37,695 nt of DNA from Alphaproteobacteria bacterium (GCA_021776075.1 JAJFGQ010000061.1:1-37695); one strand, 5' to 3'. Counted from the stretch's first letter, positions 6,610 through 14,317 are shown. Notes: generated by a model not told the origin, from the letters alone. Numbers and translations: made by a program.

Positions 6610-8460
6610 TTAATGGGCTTTCATTTTCACGTAAGATCCCGGCGCCTCTTCGATAGGTTTCAAGGGGCCTTCGCCGGGTGTGCGGGGGGGCACTTCAGGC
6701 CCGGCATGCTTTTTGAGCCAGCTACACCAATGCGGCCACCATGAGCCTTCGTATTGCTTGGTTTGTTCAAGCCATTCATCTGGTGCTCCCGGTGTTTTAT
6801 CTGCATGCCAGTAGCAATATTTTTTCTTGTCTGGCGGGTTAATAACGCCGGCAACATGGCCGGATGCAGCCAGTGTAAAGCTTACCGGCCCTTTGAGCAT
6901 TTGTGTTGTGGCATAGGTGGCTTTCCAGGGGGCAATATGGTCTTCTTTTGTGGAGAGAAAATAGCAGGGCGTTTTAACGACCCTCATATCAATGGGTGTT
7001 TTTTTCATGGTCACGCCGCCCGGTTGGGCAAGAAGATTGTCACGATAAAGCTTTCTTAAATAAAAACTGTGCATGGCAGCCGGCATATTTGTCGCGTCAT
7101 CGTTCCAGTAGAGAAGATCAAAAGGGAAGGGCTCCCGACCCATCAGGTAATTATTAATGACAAACGACCAGATCAGGTCATTGGCACGGAGTAGCGAAAA
7201 GGTTTGTTTCATAACATCGCCGGAGAGAATGCCTTTCTCCGCCATTTTTTTATCCAGAAGGGCTAATTGTGAATCATCCATGAACAATTTCATTTCTCCG
7301 GCCTCTTCAAAATCAACGAGGCTGGTGAGGAATGTTGCTGAAGTCACGCGGTCTTGCTGTTTTTTAGCGGCGAGCCATGCCAGTGTTATAGCCAGAAGCG
7401 TTCCGCCGAGGCAGTAGCCGAGCAAATTACAATCCGGCTCACCTGTCGCTTTTTTAACTTGTTCCATAGCATCAAGGACGCCTTCTTCCATATAGTCTTC
7501 AAAACGTTTTTTCGTGAGATGTTTGTCAGGATTAACCCAGGAGATCACAAAGACCGTATGACCCTGTTCTATGGTCCATTTTATTAGGGAATTATCGGGG
7601 CGCAGATCGAGGATGTAATATTTATTAATCCATGGCGGTATGACGAGCAGAGGGCGTTTATATACTTGATCGGTTGAGGGTTCATATTGAATGAGTTGCA
7701 TCAGGTCATTTTGATAAATGACTTTACCGGGCGTGGTCGCAATGTTTTCTCCCAGTTCAAAAGCATCATAATCAGTTGTACTGATATCCAGCGTGCCATG
7801 ACCGCGCTCCATATCTTCCAGAAGGTTTTCAAGTCCCCGGATCAGGTTTTCACCCTTGCTGTTCAGGGTTTCCTGCAAGACTTCGGGGTTGGTCAGAACA
7901 AAGTTGCCCGGTGCCATGGCGCTGACGAACTGACGCATGTAAAAGTCAACTTTCCGGCGTGTGTCGTCATCCAGCCCTTCTGTTTGCTCTACGGTGTCCT
8001 GAAGGCATTTGCTGGTCAGTAAATAGGACTGTTTGATAAAATCGAACAGGGCGCTTTCCTGCCAGAGATCACTCCGAAAGCGTCGGTCGCCCTTTTCCGG
8101 TTTGTAAAGTGCTTGAGAGTCCCCGCCCATAAAACGGAGGGCGCTTTCCTGACATAAATGGGCGTAGTCCTGCCAAAAATGAGCCTGCATCTCAAAAAGC
8201 TTTTGGGGGTTGCTCCATAAATGGCTTAAAAACTCCATATAGGCTGGTCGTAAATGCATCGGGTCACGTTGCGTTTCGGCCATATTAAATTCATATTTTT
8301 CAAAGAAGTTTTTGAGCAAAGGCTCTGTGCGTTGTGAGACATCTATTAAAATTTTACCCAGAAGCGGCCAGTCTGACAGGTCAAGTTCAGGCTGTTTCGG
8401 GTCATTTTTTTGTGGGTCATTTTGTTTTTTGGCGGCGGGCATATCTTCAGCGTCTTTCAT
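6610..8460 (-). CDS. phaC: Class I poly(3-hydroxyalkanoate) synthase
   Basis: PhaC polymerises (R)-3-hydroxyacyl-CoA into storage polyester at the granule surface. The 616-residue length fits class I enzymes. The conserved N-terminal region is visible (FNMAETQRDPMHLRPAY, then TNPEVLQETL). The alpha/beta-hydrolase part has PLLVIPPWINKYYILDL and the lipase-like box GYCLGGT with nucleophile C350. The catalytic Asp lies in EDHIAPW and the His in GHVAGVINPP. No phaA, phaB, phasin or phaR gene is near. The start is uncertain: the chosen ATG (8460) sits in a 13-bp tandem repeat containing a second, out-of-frame ATG at 8473, and neither has a good ribosome site. An internal ATG at 8442 is also possible. 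Confidence 0.95.
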   Translation of the reverse strand: MKDAEDMPAAKKQNDPQKNDPKQPELDLSDWPLLGKILIDVSQRTEPLLKNFFEKYEFNMAETQRDPMHLRPAYMEFLSHLWSNPQKLFEMQAHFWQDYAHLCQESALRFMGGDSQALYKPEKGDRRFRSDLWQESALFDFIKQSYLLTSKCLQDTVEQTEGLDDDTRRKVDFYMRQFVSAMAPGNFVLTNPEVLQETLNSKGENLIRGLENLLEDMERGHGTLDISTTDYDAFELGENIATTPGKVIYQNDLMQLIQYEPSTDQVYKRPLLVIPPWINKYYILDLRPDNSLIKWTIEQGHTVFVISWVNPDKHLTKKRFEDYMEEGVLDAMEQVKKATGEPDCNLLGYCLGGTLLAITLAWLAAKKQQDRVTSATFLTSLVDFEEAGEMKLFMDDSQLALLDKKMAEKGILSGDVMKQTFSLLRANDLIWSFVINNYLMGREPFPFDLLYWNDDATNMPAAMHSFYLRKLYRDNLLAQPGGVTMKKTPIDMRVVKTPCYFLSTKEDHIAPWKATYATTQMLKGPVSFTLAASGHVAGVINPPDKKKYCYWHADKTPGAPDEWLEQTKQYEGSWWPHWCSWLKKHAGPEVPPRTPGEGPLKPIEEAPGSYVKMKAH

Positions 8461-8536
8461 GCGTGTCTTTCATGGGGCAACAAATTAAGAAAAGAATTAT
8501 AGCATAAGCCGCCTTGAAAGTTGTAAGTATTTCAGT

Positions 8537-8563
8537 CAGGATAAGGCTGGCAGGATAAGGCTG
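8537..8563 (+). repeat. 14-bp tandem duplication in the leader of the OmpA-like lipoprotein gene
   Basis: CAGGATAAGGCTG occurs at 8537-8549 and again at 8551-8563, identical and separated by one G. It lies just upstream of the ribosome site at 8573. Confidence 0.85.
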
Positions 8564-8584
8564 AATAAAGACGGAGGATTTTTT

Positions 8585-9385
8585 TTGTATTCCATCAGAA
8601 CTGTTTGTGCGATTTCTTTTTGTTCCCTGCTGTTGTGGGGCTGTACGCCAATGTGGGAACAGGATAACTCGGTGCGGGTGGAGAGTACCCCGGCGGAATC
8701 GATGTCTATGTCTATGTCTACCATGGTTGAGCATATGTCAGGGGGCGGAGTGCAGGTTTACAATCTTGATGATGATCCTGTATCAGAACCCTCTTATTTC
8801 GCTGACGAAGAAAAATCACACCCTGCTGATGGTAGGCCTTACGTTGGTGACTCCAGCGTCACTGTTTATCCCTTTAATGATCTTTCGGAGTCTTATCGGC
8901 AAGGTGTGCCACCGGATATTCGTCCTCCTTCTGGATTTCATCCGCTTTTGCCGTCTCCGTTTGAGGCGCAAGGTGCTGTGGACGGAGAGTCTGGGGCGGC
9001 TGTGCCCTTGTCAGATCATTCCTATGATAATGGGGCGGCGCACGTGTTTTTTAAGCATGATTCATCGGCTTTGAATTCTACGGCAGAGCAGCTTGTGAAT
9101 CGTGTGGCTCATTCTTCCTCTGGCTCCCGATTAAAAGTTGAGGGACATGCTAGTTTGCGCGCCGAGGATAAAGATCCGGTGGAAAGACATATCACAAATC
9201 TGAAAACTTCTATGGATCGGGCTTTTTCTGTGTCTCGCCAGCTCATGCGGGAGGGTGTTCCATCTTCTTCTATTGAAACAATAGCCTGGGGTGACAGCTA
9301 TCCGCCTTCTTCTCCTGCGCCGGGGACGGATACTGAGGCAGCCAGCCGTCGTGTTGAAATTCGTACCATTCCCCCGCAGTTCTAG
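8585..9385 (+). CDS. Lipoprotein with C-terminal OmpA-like domain
   Basis: The TTG at 8585 is the start I prefer, because a GGAGG at 8573-8577 lies seven bases upstream. The 266-residue product has a lipoprotein signal ending in lipobox LLWGC (Cys 20). A low-complexity Ser/Met stretch (SMSMSMS) and a Pro/Ser/Asp-rich linker follow. The OmpA/Pal-type peptidoglycan-binding domain spans about residues 150-262: VFFKHDSSALN, then LKVEGHAS, a long helix, and ASRRVEI at the end. It probably links the outer membrane to peptidoglycan. The gene ends 14 bases before hom and may be cotranscribed with it. It is not a standard Pal (no Tol genes nearby) and the linker is unusually long. Confidence 0.85.
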   Translation: MYSIRTVCAISFCSLLLWGCTPMWEQDNSVRVESTPAESMSMSMSTMVEHMSGGGVQVYNLDDDPVSEPSYFADEEKSHPADGRPYVGDSSVTVYPFNDLSESYRQGVPPDIRPPSGFHPLLPSPFEAQGAVDGESGAAVPLSDHSYDNGAAHVFFKHDSSALNSTAEQLVNRVAHSSSGSRLKVEGHASLRAEDKDPVERHITNLKTSMDRAFSVSRQLMREGVPSSSIETIAWGDSYPPSSPAPGTDTEAASRRVEIRTIPPQF

Positions 9386-9399
9386 AAGGGCTTTGCCTT

Positions 9400-10692
9400 A
9401 TGCCTGAACCTTTTCGTATTGGTATTGCCGGTTTGGGAACCGTTGGAGTAGGGCTTGTAGAGCTTCTACAGAACAATGCCGCTTTAATTCATAAACGGGC
9501 AGGGCGGGAGCTAGAAATCGTATCCGTGTCAGCCCGGGACCGTGGTAAAAATCGTGCTGTTGATCTGACATCTTACGAGTGGGTCGATAATGTGATGGTG
9601 ATGGCAGACGATGATCGTCTGGATGCCGTGGTTGAGTTAATTGGCGGCACAGAGGGTGTTGCCAGAGGTCTGGTGAGCAGGACCCTGTCTAATGGGCGTG
9701 CTGTTGTGACAGCGAATAAGGCTTTGTTGGCGCATCATGGTTATGAGCTGGCATCCATAGCAGAAAAGAACCATGCACCTTTGATGTGTGAAGCCGCTGT
9801 GGCGGGCGGGATTCCTATTATAAAAGCTTTAAGAGAGGGGTTTTCTGCTAATAATATCAATGCTGTATATGGCATTTTGAATGGGACATGTAATTATATC
9901 CTGACAACAATGCGGGAAACAGGACAAAGCTTTGAAGCTGTTTTGCAGGAAGCGCAGGAGAAGGGCTATGCTGAATCCGATCCTGCTTTTGATGTTGATG
10001 GTGTAGATGCAGCTCATAAGCTATGCCTTATCAGTGCGTTAGCGTTTGGTGTTAAACCGGAAATAGAGCAGGTAAAAACAACCGGCATTACTCATATCAC
10101 AGCAAAAGATATCCTGTATGCGCAGGAGTTAGGGTACAGGGTCAAATTGTTGGGAATGACACGGAATTTAAGGGGCAAAATTATACAGACCATTGAGCCT
10201 TGTCTGGTTCCCGATGAAGGTCCGATGGGGGCCGTAGAGAATGTTTTTAATGCTGTTTTTGTAGAGGGTGATTTTGTCGGTGACAGTCTTTCTGTAGGTC
10301 GCGGTGCCGGGGCGGGGCCAACGGCTTCTGCTGTAGCCGCTGATCTTGTTGATTTGATGCGTGCTATATCCGTGCCGGTTTTTGGTATTCCTTGCGCTGC
10401 GATGCAGGAGGCAGACTGGGGTGATTCCGGTGATTTAACCGGGCGTTTTTATATGCATCTTGTTGTATCTGATAAGCCGGGTGTATTGGCTGATGTGTCG
10501 GCTATCATGCGGGATCACGGTGTATCTTTGGAGGCAGTGGCACAGCGTGGTCGCGCGCCGGATAAGCCCGTTTCAATTATTATGAGTACGCACAAAGTAA
10601 AGCAGGCAGACATTCAAAATGCGGCGCGTATTGCTGCTGATCTACCCATGGTGCATACGCCCCCCTGTCTTTTGCGGATTGAGAATATTTAG
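9400..10692 (+). CDS. hom: Homoserine dehydrogenase
   Basis: The enzyme reduces aspartate-semialdehyde to homoserine, the branch point to methionine and threonine. The 430-residue protein has the NAD(P)-binding motif GIAGLGTVGVGLV near residues 7-19. Other landmarks are VVTANKALLAHHG, CEAAVAGGIPII, the substrate-site region GILNGTCNYILT, and AYAESDP-type EKGYAESDPAFDVDG. A C-terminal ACT domain (about residues 350-430, FYMHLVVSDKPGVLADVS) is the usual site of threonine feedback control. The ATG follows AAGGG about nine bases upstream. Its product feeds metY, encoded on the other strand at 1604-2923. Confidence 0.96.
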   Translation: MPEPFRIGIAGLGTVGVGLVELLQNNAALIHKRAGRELEIVSVSARDRGKNRAVDLTSYEWVDNVMVMADDDRLDAVVELIGGTEGVARGLVSRTLSNGRAVVTANKALLAHHGYELASIAEKNHAPLMCEAAVAGGIPIIKALREGFSANNINAVYGILNGTCNYILTTMRETGQSFEAVLQEAQEKGYAESDPAFDVDGVDAAHKLCLISALAFGVKPEIEQVKTTGITHITAKDILYAQELGYRVKLLGMTRNLRGKIIQTIEPCLVPDEGPMGAVENVFNAVFVEGDFVGDSLSVGRGAGAGPTASAVAADLVDLMRAISVPVFGIPCAAMQEADWGDSGDLTGRFYMHLVVSDKPGVLADVSAIMRDHGVSLEAVAQRGRAPDKPVSIIMSTHKVKQADIQNAARIAADLPMVHTPPCLLRIENI

Positions 10693-10730
10693 GGTCAGGA
10701 CCCTAGCTTTAAAAAAGGGAGATAGATGAA

Positions 10731-11222
10731 ATGGACGGCATAAGAAATTGGATTTTACTTCCTGTATTGCTTTTATTTATAGCCATACCGGGAGCATGGG
10801 CCGATTCAGAAGAGGAGGTTTCTCTCGTCACAGAGCCACTTGTGATTGTTACACAAGCCGGGAAAAAGAACCTTTTTAACGTAGAGTTGGCGCGCACTAA
10901 CGTGGAGCGGGTTTACGGACTGATGTATCGGCAGACGTTGCCCGAAGATTCCGGTATGTTGTTTGTTTTTCCGGAAGAAGAAGTTGAGCGCAGTTTCTGG
11001 ATGAAGAATACATTTATTCCGCTGGATATATTATTTATCAAGGATAACGGCCTTATTCATCATATTCATGAGAACGCTATTCCCCATGATTTGACGCCTG
11101 TTTCCTCACAGGGACCTGTTTCAAAAATTCTGGAACTGAATGGCGGTATGGCAAAAAAATTGAATATCAGGCCGGGTGACACAGTTTATCACGCTTTATT
11201 TGGTAATAAGCTTGCCGAATAG
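10731..11222 (+). CDS. DUF192 (COG1430) secreted protein
   Basis: The 163-residue protein begins with a signal peptide (MDGIRNWILLPVLLLFIAIPGAWA, cleavage near residue 24). The DUF192 domain then follows: FNVELARTNVERVYGLMYRQTLPEDSGMLF split across the characteristic ERxxGLMxR and GMLFxF motifs, and the family signature FWMKNTFIPLDILFI. The end reads ILELNGG and RPGDTV, also conserved. The biochemical role of the family is unresolved. The gene lies downstream of hom with a 38-base gap and its own GGGAGA ribosome site, and ends just before tRNA-Pro(TGG). Confidence 0.9.
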   Translation: MDGIRNWILLPVLLLFIAIPGAWADSEEEVSLVTEPLVIVTQAGKKNLFNVELARTNVERVYGLMYRQTLPEDSGMLFVFPEEEVERSFWMKNTFIPLDILFIKDNGLIHHIHENAIPHDLTPVSSQGPVSKILELNGGMAKKLNIRPGDTVYHALFGNKLAE

Positions 11223-11251
11223 TGCATCATAGTATATTTAATGACCTTAGT

Positions 11252-11328
11252 CGGGGTGTAGCGCAGCCTGGTAGCGCGCCTGCTTTGGGAGCAGGATGCC
11301 GGGAGTTCGAATCTCTCCACCCCGACCA
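11252..11328 (+). tRNA. tRNA-Pro (anticodon TGG)
   Basis: The acceptor stem CGGGGTG pairs with CACCCCG, followed by A and an encoded CCA. The anticodon stem CCTGC/GCAGG holds the loop TTTGGGA, giving anticodon TGG. The D-arm sequence (GTAGCGCAGCCTGGTAGCGC) is almost identical to that of the Pro-GGG gene at 65-141. Confidence 0.96.
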
Positions 11329-11357
11329 TTTTTATTTCGAACAGGTATTGTACGTAT

Positions 11358-11939
11358 ATGATGGTCAGTGTGAAGTCACCAGCTAATGATCGGGAAGAGT
11401 CGTGGCGTGAATGGGCGAAACAGGCTCAGGCTGGTGATAAGGCAGCGTACACATTGCTGTTAAAGGATATCGTTCCCTTTATTCGCTCTGTTGTTATGCC
11501 GACACTCGCCAATCCGGACTGGGTTGATGATGTAACGCAGGACGTTCTTATTTCCGTTCATAAATCCTTGAATACTTACAGTGCAGACAGACCTTTTCGG
11601 CCTTGGCTGTCTACTATTATTCATTTTCGTCGTACAGATTTCCTGCGTCGTCATTATGGTGCGCGTGATAATAAGCGTACGACACTGGAGAATGTAGATT
11701 TTCAGCGCGAACATGTAACCAATTCACCCTTTGCAGGCGAATTAAAGGATATAGAGAAGGCGCTTGATACGCTTTCCGGTAAACAAAGAAAAGTTTTTGA
11801 GTTGATAAAAATAGAAGGTTATACGCCTAAGGAAGTGGCAGGGCAAATGGATATGAGCGTTTCTGCCGTTAAGGTTTCAGTTCACAGATCAATGAAAAAA
11901 TTGAAAGGCATGTTGAAGGAAGAAAATGGCAAACGATAA
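11358..11939 (+). CDS. ECF-family RNA polymerase sigma factor
   Basis: The 193-residue protein has both sigma domains needed for function. Region 2 (about residues 27-100) includes VDDVTQDVLISVHKSL and PWLSTIIHFRRTDFLRR. Region 4 (about residues 130-185) includes LSGKQRKVFELIKIEGYTP and the helix-turn-helix MSVSAVKVSVHRSMKKLK. It overlaps by 14 bases the start of an NrsF-type membrane protein, its probable anti-sigma factor, an arrangement known for Caulobacter SigF-NrsF. Adjacent ATG codons at 11358 and 11361 are both possible starts. I cannot see its target promoters. Confidence 0.92.
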   Translation: MMVSVKSPANDREESWREWAKQAQAGDKAAYTLLLKDIVPFIRSVVMPTLANPDWVDDVTQDVLISVHKSLNTYSADRPFRPWLSTIIHFRRTDFLRRHYGARDNKRTTLENVDFQREHVTNSPFAGELKDIEKALDTLSGKQRKVFELIKIEGYTPKEVAGQMDMSVSAVKVSVHRSMKKLKGMLKEENGKR

Positions 11940-12567
11940 TATAACTTCTCTGATTGACGATTTATCGTCCGGGTTGCAGCCGGTCAGGCCGCTTCATCAC
12001 CCTGTGGTGCGTATCTTGCCGTGGATTGTGCTTGCTGTGGCTTACGTGACGGGCCTCTCTCATTTCCTGGGTTTGCGTTTTGACTTGATTGAAAAAATGG
12101 GCCACTCTGCATTTTTGTTTGAAATGGGACTGGTGTTCAGTATTGCCGTGACGGCAGCCTTTGCAACCGGTTGGCTCGCCATACCGGATATGCGGGAGCA
12201 AAAAGGCGTGTTGGCTATACCGACGGCCTTATTTTCTGTTTTTATATTTTGGCTGGTTGTTCAAACATATGTTGAGGGGCTGCACATGCCGGCCACAATA
12301 AATTGGAACCATTGCGTAGAGGATGCTTTGTTAATGGGCGCCTTTCCTGTTGCTGCCCTTGTCTTTTTTTCGCGCAGGGGTGCTACGACACGGCCCGGCT
12401 GGATGGCGTTCATGAGCATTCTGGCTGTGGGCGCTTTGGGCTGGATCGGCTTACGTTTTATCTGTGCTGTTGATGTTGTCGGTCATACGGGCCTGTATCA
12501 TTTTATTCCGTTCGTTTTTGTTGGCGGATTATTGGGAGCCCTTGCCCGTAAAGTTTACCGTTGGTAG
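11926..12567 (+). CDS. NrsF/DUF1109-type membrane anti-sigma factor
   Basis: The 213-residue protein has a short cytoplasmic N-terminus (MANDNITSLIDDLSSGLQPVRPL), which is the conserved sigma-contacting start of DUF1109 proteins. About six transmembrane helices follow (near residues 30-50, 62-84, 93-112, 128-147, 157-178 and 188-208). In this family the membrane protein holds an ECF sigma factor inactive until an envelope or redox signal releases it. Two cysteines (in NHCVED and RFICAV) could be the sensory thiols described for Caulobacter NrsF, but that is an inference. Translation probably couples to the sigma gene, with AAGGAAG inside the sigma gene as ribosome site. Confidence 0.88.
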   Translation: MANDNITSLIDDLSSGLQPVRPLHHPVVRILPWIVLAVAYVTGLSHFLGLRFDLIEKMGHSAFLFEMGLVFSIAVTAAFATGWLAIPDMREQKGVLAIPTALFSVFIFWLVVQTYVEGLHMPATINWNHCVEDALLMGAFPVAALVFFSRRGATTRPGWMAFMSILAVGALGWIGLRFICAVDVVGHTGLYHFIPFVFVGGLLGALARKVYRW

Positions 12568-12577
12568 AATATCATCT

Positions 12578-12892
12578 ATGAGTGTTCGTATTTATCATCC
12601 CGCTAAAACGGCAATGCAATCTGGGCAATCTGGGCAATCTGGCAGAGCCAAAAACGCCCGGTGGATCTTGGAATATGAAACGGCGGCCAAACGGGAACCT
12701 GATTCCCTGATGGGCTGGACCGGTGCGGAGGATACATTGGGGCAGGTGCGCTTGCGCTTTAACACCCGGGAGGCGGCCGTGGCCTTTGCCAACAAGAAGG
12801 ACTGGGCCTATACTGTGCAGGAGCCGCATCAGCGCAAAATAAAAGCCCGCAATTACGGTGATAATTTTCGTTATGTTCCTGTGGAAGAGTAA
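12578..12892 (+). CDS. NADH dehydrogenase accessory subunit, NDUFS4 (18 kDa) family
   Basis: The 104-residue product starting MSVRIYHPAKTAMQ is the ETC complex I subunit-like protein of alphaproteobacteria, homologous to mitochondrial NDUFS4. Conserved features are RIYHPAKTAMQSG, W-LEYE in the middle, the GWTGAEDT motif, RLRFNTREAAVAFA, and YGDNFRYVP at the end. The start at 12578 is chosen because the YHPAK motif normally lies at the N-terminus. A longer frame open from 12464 runs into the NrsF gene and is not needed. Residues 13-22 include a 9-bp DNA repeat giving SGQSGQSG. The gene is 10 bases after the NrsF stop. Confidence 0.92.
   Translation: MSVRIYHPAKTAMQSGQSGQSGRAKNARWILEYETAAKREPDSLMGWTGAEDTLGQVRLRFNTREAAVAFANKKDWAYTVQEPHQRKIKARNYGDNFRYVPVEE
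12617..12642 (+). repeat. 9-bp tandem repeat inside the NDUFS4-like gene
   Basis: CAATCTGGG occurs twice in full (12617-12625, 12626-12634), then eight of nine bases a third time. It encodes repeated Ser-Gly-Gln and keeps the frame. Confidence 0.88.
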
Positions 12893-12900
12893 TGAAAAAT

Positions 12901-12925
12901 CTGCTATCTCTGCTATCTCTGCTTT
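12901..12925 (+). repeat. 9-bp tandem repeat before tRNA-Arg
   Basis: CTGCTATCT is present at 12901-12909 and 12910-12918, followed by a partial third copy. It occupies most of the 43-base gap between the NDUFS4-like gene and tRNA-Arg. Confidence 0.85.
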
Positions 12926-12935
12926 CGTCTGATGT

Positions 12936-13012
12936 GCGCCCGTAGCTCAACTGGATAGAGCACCTGCCTTCTAAGCAGGATGTTGCAGGTTCGAGCCCTG
13001 CCGGGCGCACCA
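12936..13012 (+). tRNA. tRNA-Arg (anticodon TCT)
   Basis: The acceptor stem GCGCCCG pairs with CGGGCGC, followed by A and an encoded CCA. The anticodon stem CCTGC/GCAGG encloses CTTCTAA, giving anticodon TCT, which reads AGA. The T-arm has GGTTCGAGCCC. Confidence 0.96.
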
Positions 13013-13044
13013 TTTTATCTTTTCAAGAATGAAAGAGGAGCTAT

Positions 13045-13365
13045 ATGCCGGACTTCAATAATCCTATTGAAAAATACAATCAGGAAGATCGAAAAATTTT
13101 TTCCTTTTTTAGTAAAGTCAGTAGTTTTGCAACCTACGTTATTTTTACGTTTTACGGCGGCTTTGTCGGCGCAATAATATGGCTGTTATTTGGGCTTTCA
13201 AACCCCATTCATTGGTATGTCGCTATTGGCCTGTTCACAGGGCTTGGCTGTGCAAAACTTAATATTCTAATGATAAAGAAGTTTGGAGATGAACTTCCCA
13301 TTGTGTGGTTACTGTTGTTCGGTTGCTTAATCGTAACGGGCTTCCTGTGTTTGATAACAATATAG
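13045..13365 (+). CDS. Small membrane protein of unknown function
   Basis: The 106-residue protein has a charged cytoplasmic N-terminus (MPDFNNPIEKYNQEDRKIF) and about three transmembrane helices (near residues 27-50, 57-74 and 83-105). The ATG at 13045 has an excellent AGAGGAG ribosome site. I recognise no family. It is alone between tRNA-Arg and the convergent CBS-domain gene, with only 22 bases between the two stop codons. Confidence 0.72.
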   Translation: MPDFNNPIEKYNQEDRKIFSFFSKVSSFATYVIFTFYGGFVGAIIWLLFGLSNPIHWYVAIGLFTGLGCAKLNILMIKKFGDELPIVWLLLFGCLIVTGFLCLITI

Positions 13366-13387
13366 CTCTATTGGCCGTTTAACTTTC

Positions 13388-13825
13388 CTAATAGCCTCGT
13401 CCGCCGATGAAGTCGCGCATGTGGTTTGTTTGGTGCTCAAGATGCGCCAGCCGGCTTTTGACAACATCACCAATGCTGATTGTGCCGACAATTTTTTCTT
13501 GTTCAACAACCGGAATATGACGAAAGCGCCCGGATGTCATTAATTTCATGATCTCGTCTATTGTATCGTCAAGGTGGCAGGTTACGACATCACTGGTCAT
13601 TAGCTCCTTGATTTGTAATTTAGGAAGGTCATCGCCATGGTCAGGAATAGCGCGGGCCATATCGCGTTCAGACAAAATGCCAATGAGTTTATTTTTGTCA
13701 TCTGTGATGATGATAGCGCCAACCTCTTTCTGTTTCATAATGGTGGCGGCCTGCGTAATTGTGTCATCTGGCCGGGCTGTAATGACCCGTGTACCTTTTA
13801 CTTTAATAATGTCTTTAACGAACAT
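13388..13825 (-). CDS. Protein with two CBS domains
   Basis: The 145-residue protein consists of a tandem CBS pair (Bateman module), residues about 8-65 and 73-130. Each ends in the typical IGILSERDMARAI-like and IVGTISIGDVVKS segments. Such stand-alone modules bind adenine nucleotides and regulate partner proteins. The N-terminus MFVKDIIKVKG and the short C-terminal helix containing HMRDFIGGRGY match a common proteobacterial group of free CBS proteins. The ribosome site is GAGGAGAG just upstream of the ATG. No partner is encoded next to it. Confidence 0.92.
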   Translation of the reverse strand: MFVKDIIKVKGTRVITARPDDTITQAATIMKQKEVGAIIITDDKNKLIGILSERDMARAIPDHGDDLPKLQIKELMTSDVVTCHLDDTIDEIMKLMTSGRFRHIPVVEQEKIVGTISIGDVVKSRLAHLEHQTNHMRDFIGGRGY

Positions 13826-13953
13826 GCTTTTCTCTCCTCGTATAATAACAATAAATAAATTTATAAATAGAAAGCTAGAACCATATCAAAAAGGTTAACT
13901 ATTACCAATAAGAATAATATGCGTACTTACGATAGAACTCTTATACGGCAAAT

Positions 13954-13987
13954 AAAAAAAGTCCGGAGATCTTAGAGATCCCCGGAC
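13954..13987 (-). terminator. Strong intrinsic terminator (minus strand)
   Basis: A 12-bp stem with one mismatch and a 3-base loop (13961-13987) is followed on the minus strand by seven T residues. It could end the candidate small RNA or a long sseA transcript. Confidence 0.85.
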
Positions 13988-14029
13988 AAACGGCGGTAAT
14001 AGAGGGTGTGTATCTTCTTTGTATACCAG
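13954..14029 (-). ncRNA. Candidate small RNA of about 70 nt
   Basis: On the minus strand a perfect -10 box TATAAT (14041-14036) is followed about 50 bases later by a strong intrinsic terminator. GTCCGGAGATCT (13961-13972) and AGATCCCCGGAC (13976-13987) pair with one mismatch around a 3-base loop. The minus strand then has seven T residues (13960-13954). The -35 region is weak. No reading frame lies between promoter and terminator, and sseA ends about 290 bases upstream of the -10. A short free-standing transcript is therefore likely. It resembles no RNA family I know. Confidence 0.4.
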
Positions 14030-14317
14030 TTTCGGATTATAAGCAAGAGAAAAAGAACAATTTTTAAGCTTTTTTTACCCAAAATCGAAACTTTTTGAAA
14101 TAAAAGTAGCAAAACAAGTAACTGTTAAATCAATTTATAAAAAAATAAGTAAATATATGCGTTCTTTATGTGATTGCTTACTGTATTTTTGTGTTTTATT
14201 TAGTCTTTTTTGTGTTTTTATACTTTGTTTCTTTTGGTTTGTCACTGTTTATAGGTTCGAATTTGGTTTACTTCTATTCAGGGGGATTCTTATTCTTGAA
14301 GATGTTGTTTAATACTT

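Larger units (their letters stand above)
13826..14317. other. 492-base AT-rich intergenic region
   Basis: No reading frame in this stretch looks real. The part nearest 13825 is the leader of the CBS gene. Positions 13954-14041 hold a candidate small RNA unit on the minus strand (see separate entry). From about 14060 to 14280 the sequence is strongly AT-rich with many T/A runs and no recognisable motif. The last bases before 14318 lie downstream of sseA. Confidence 0.6.

Noticed and set aside
12759-13013. Minus-strand 84-residue frame covering tRNA-Arg
   Set aside because: It is antisense to the NDUFS4-like gene and the tRNA; the tail-like sequence MVRPAGLEPATSC is a well-known artefact of frames read across tRNA genes.
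13826-14317. Replication origin in the AT-rich gap
   Set aside because: No cluster of DnaA-box-like sequences or origin-associated genes is visible.
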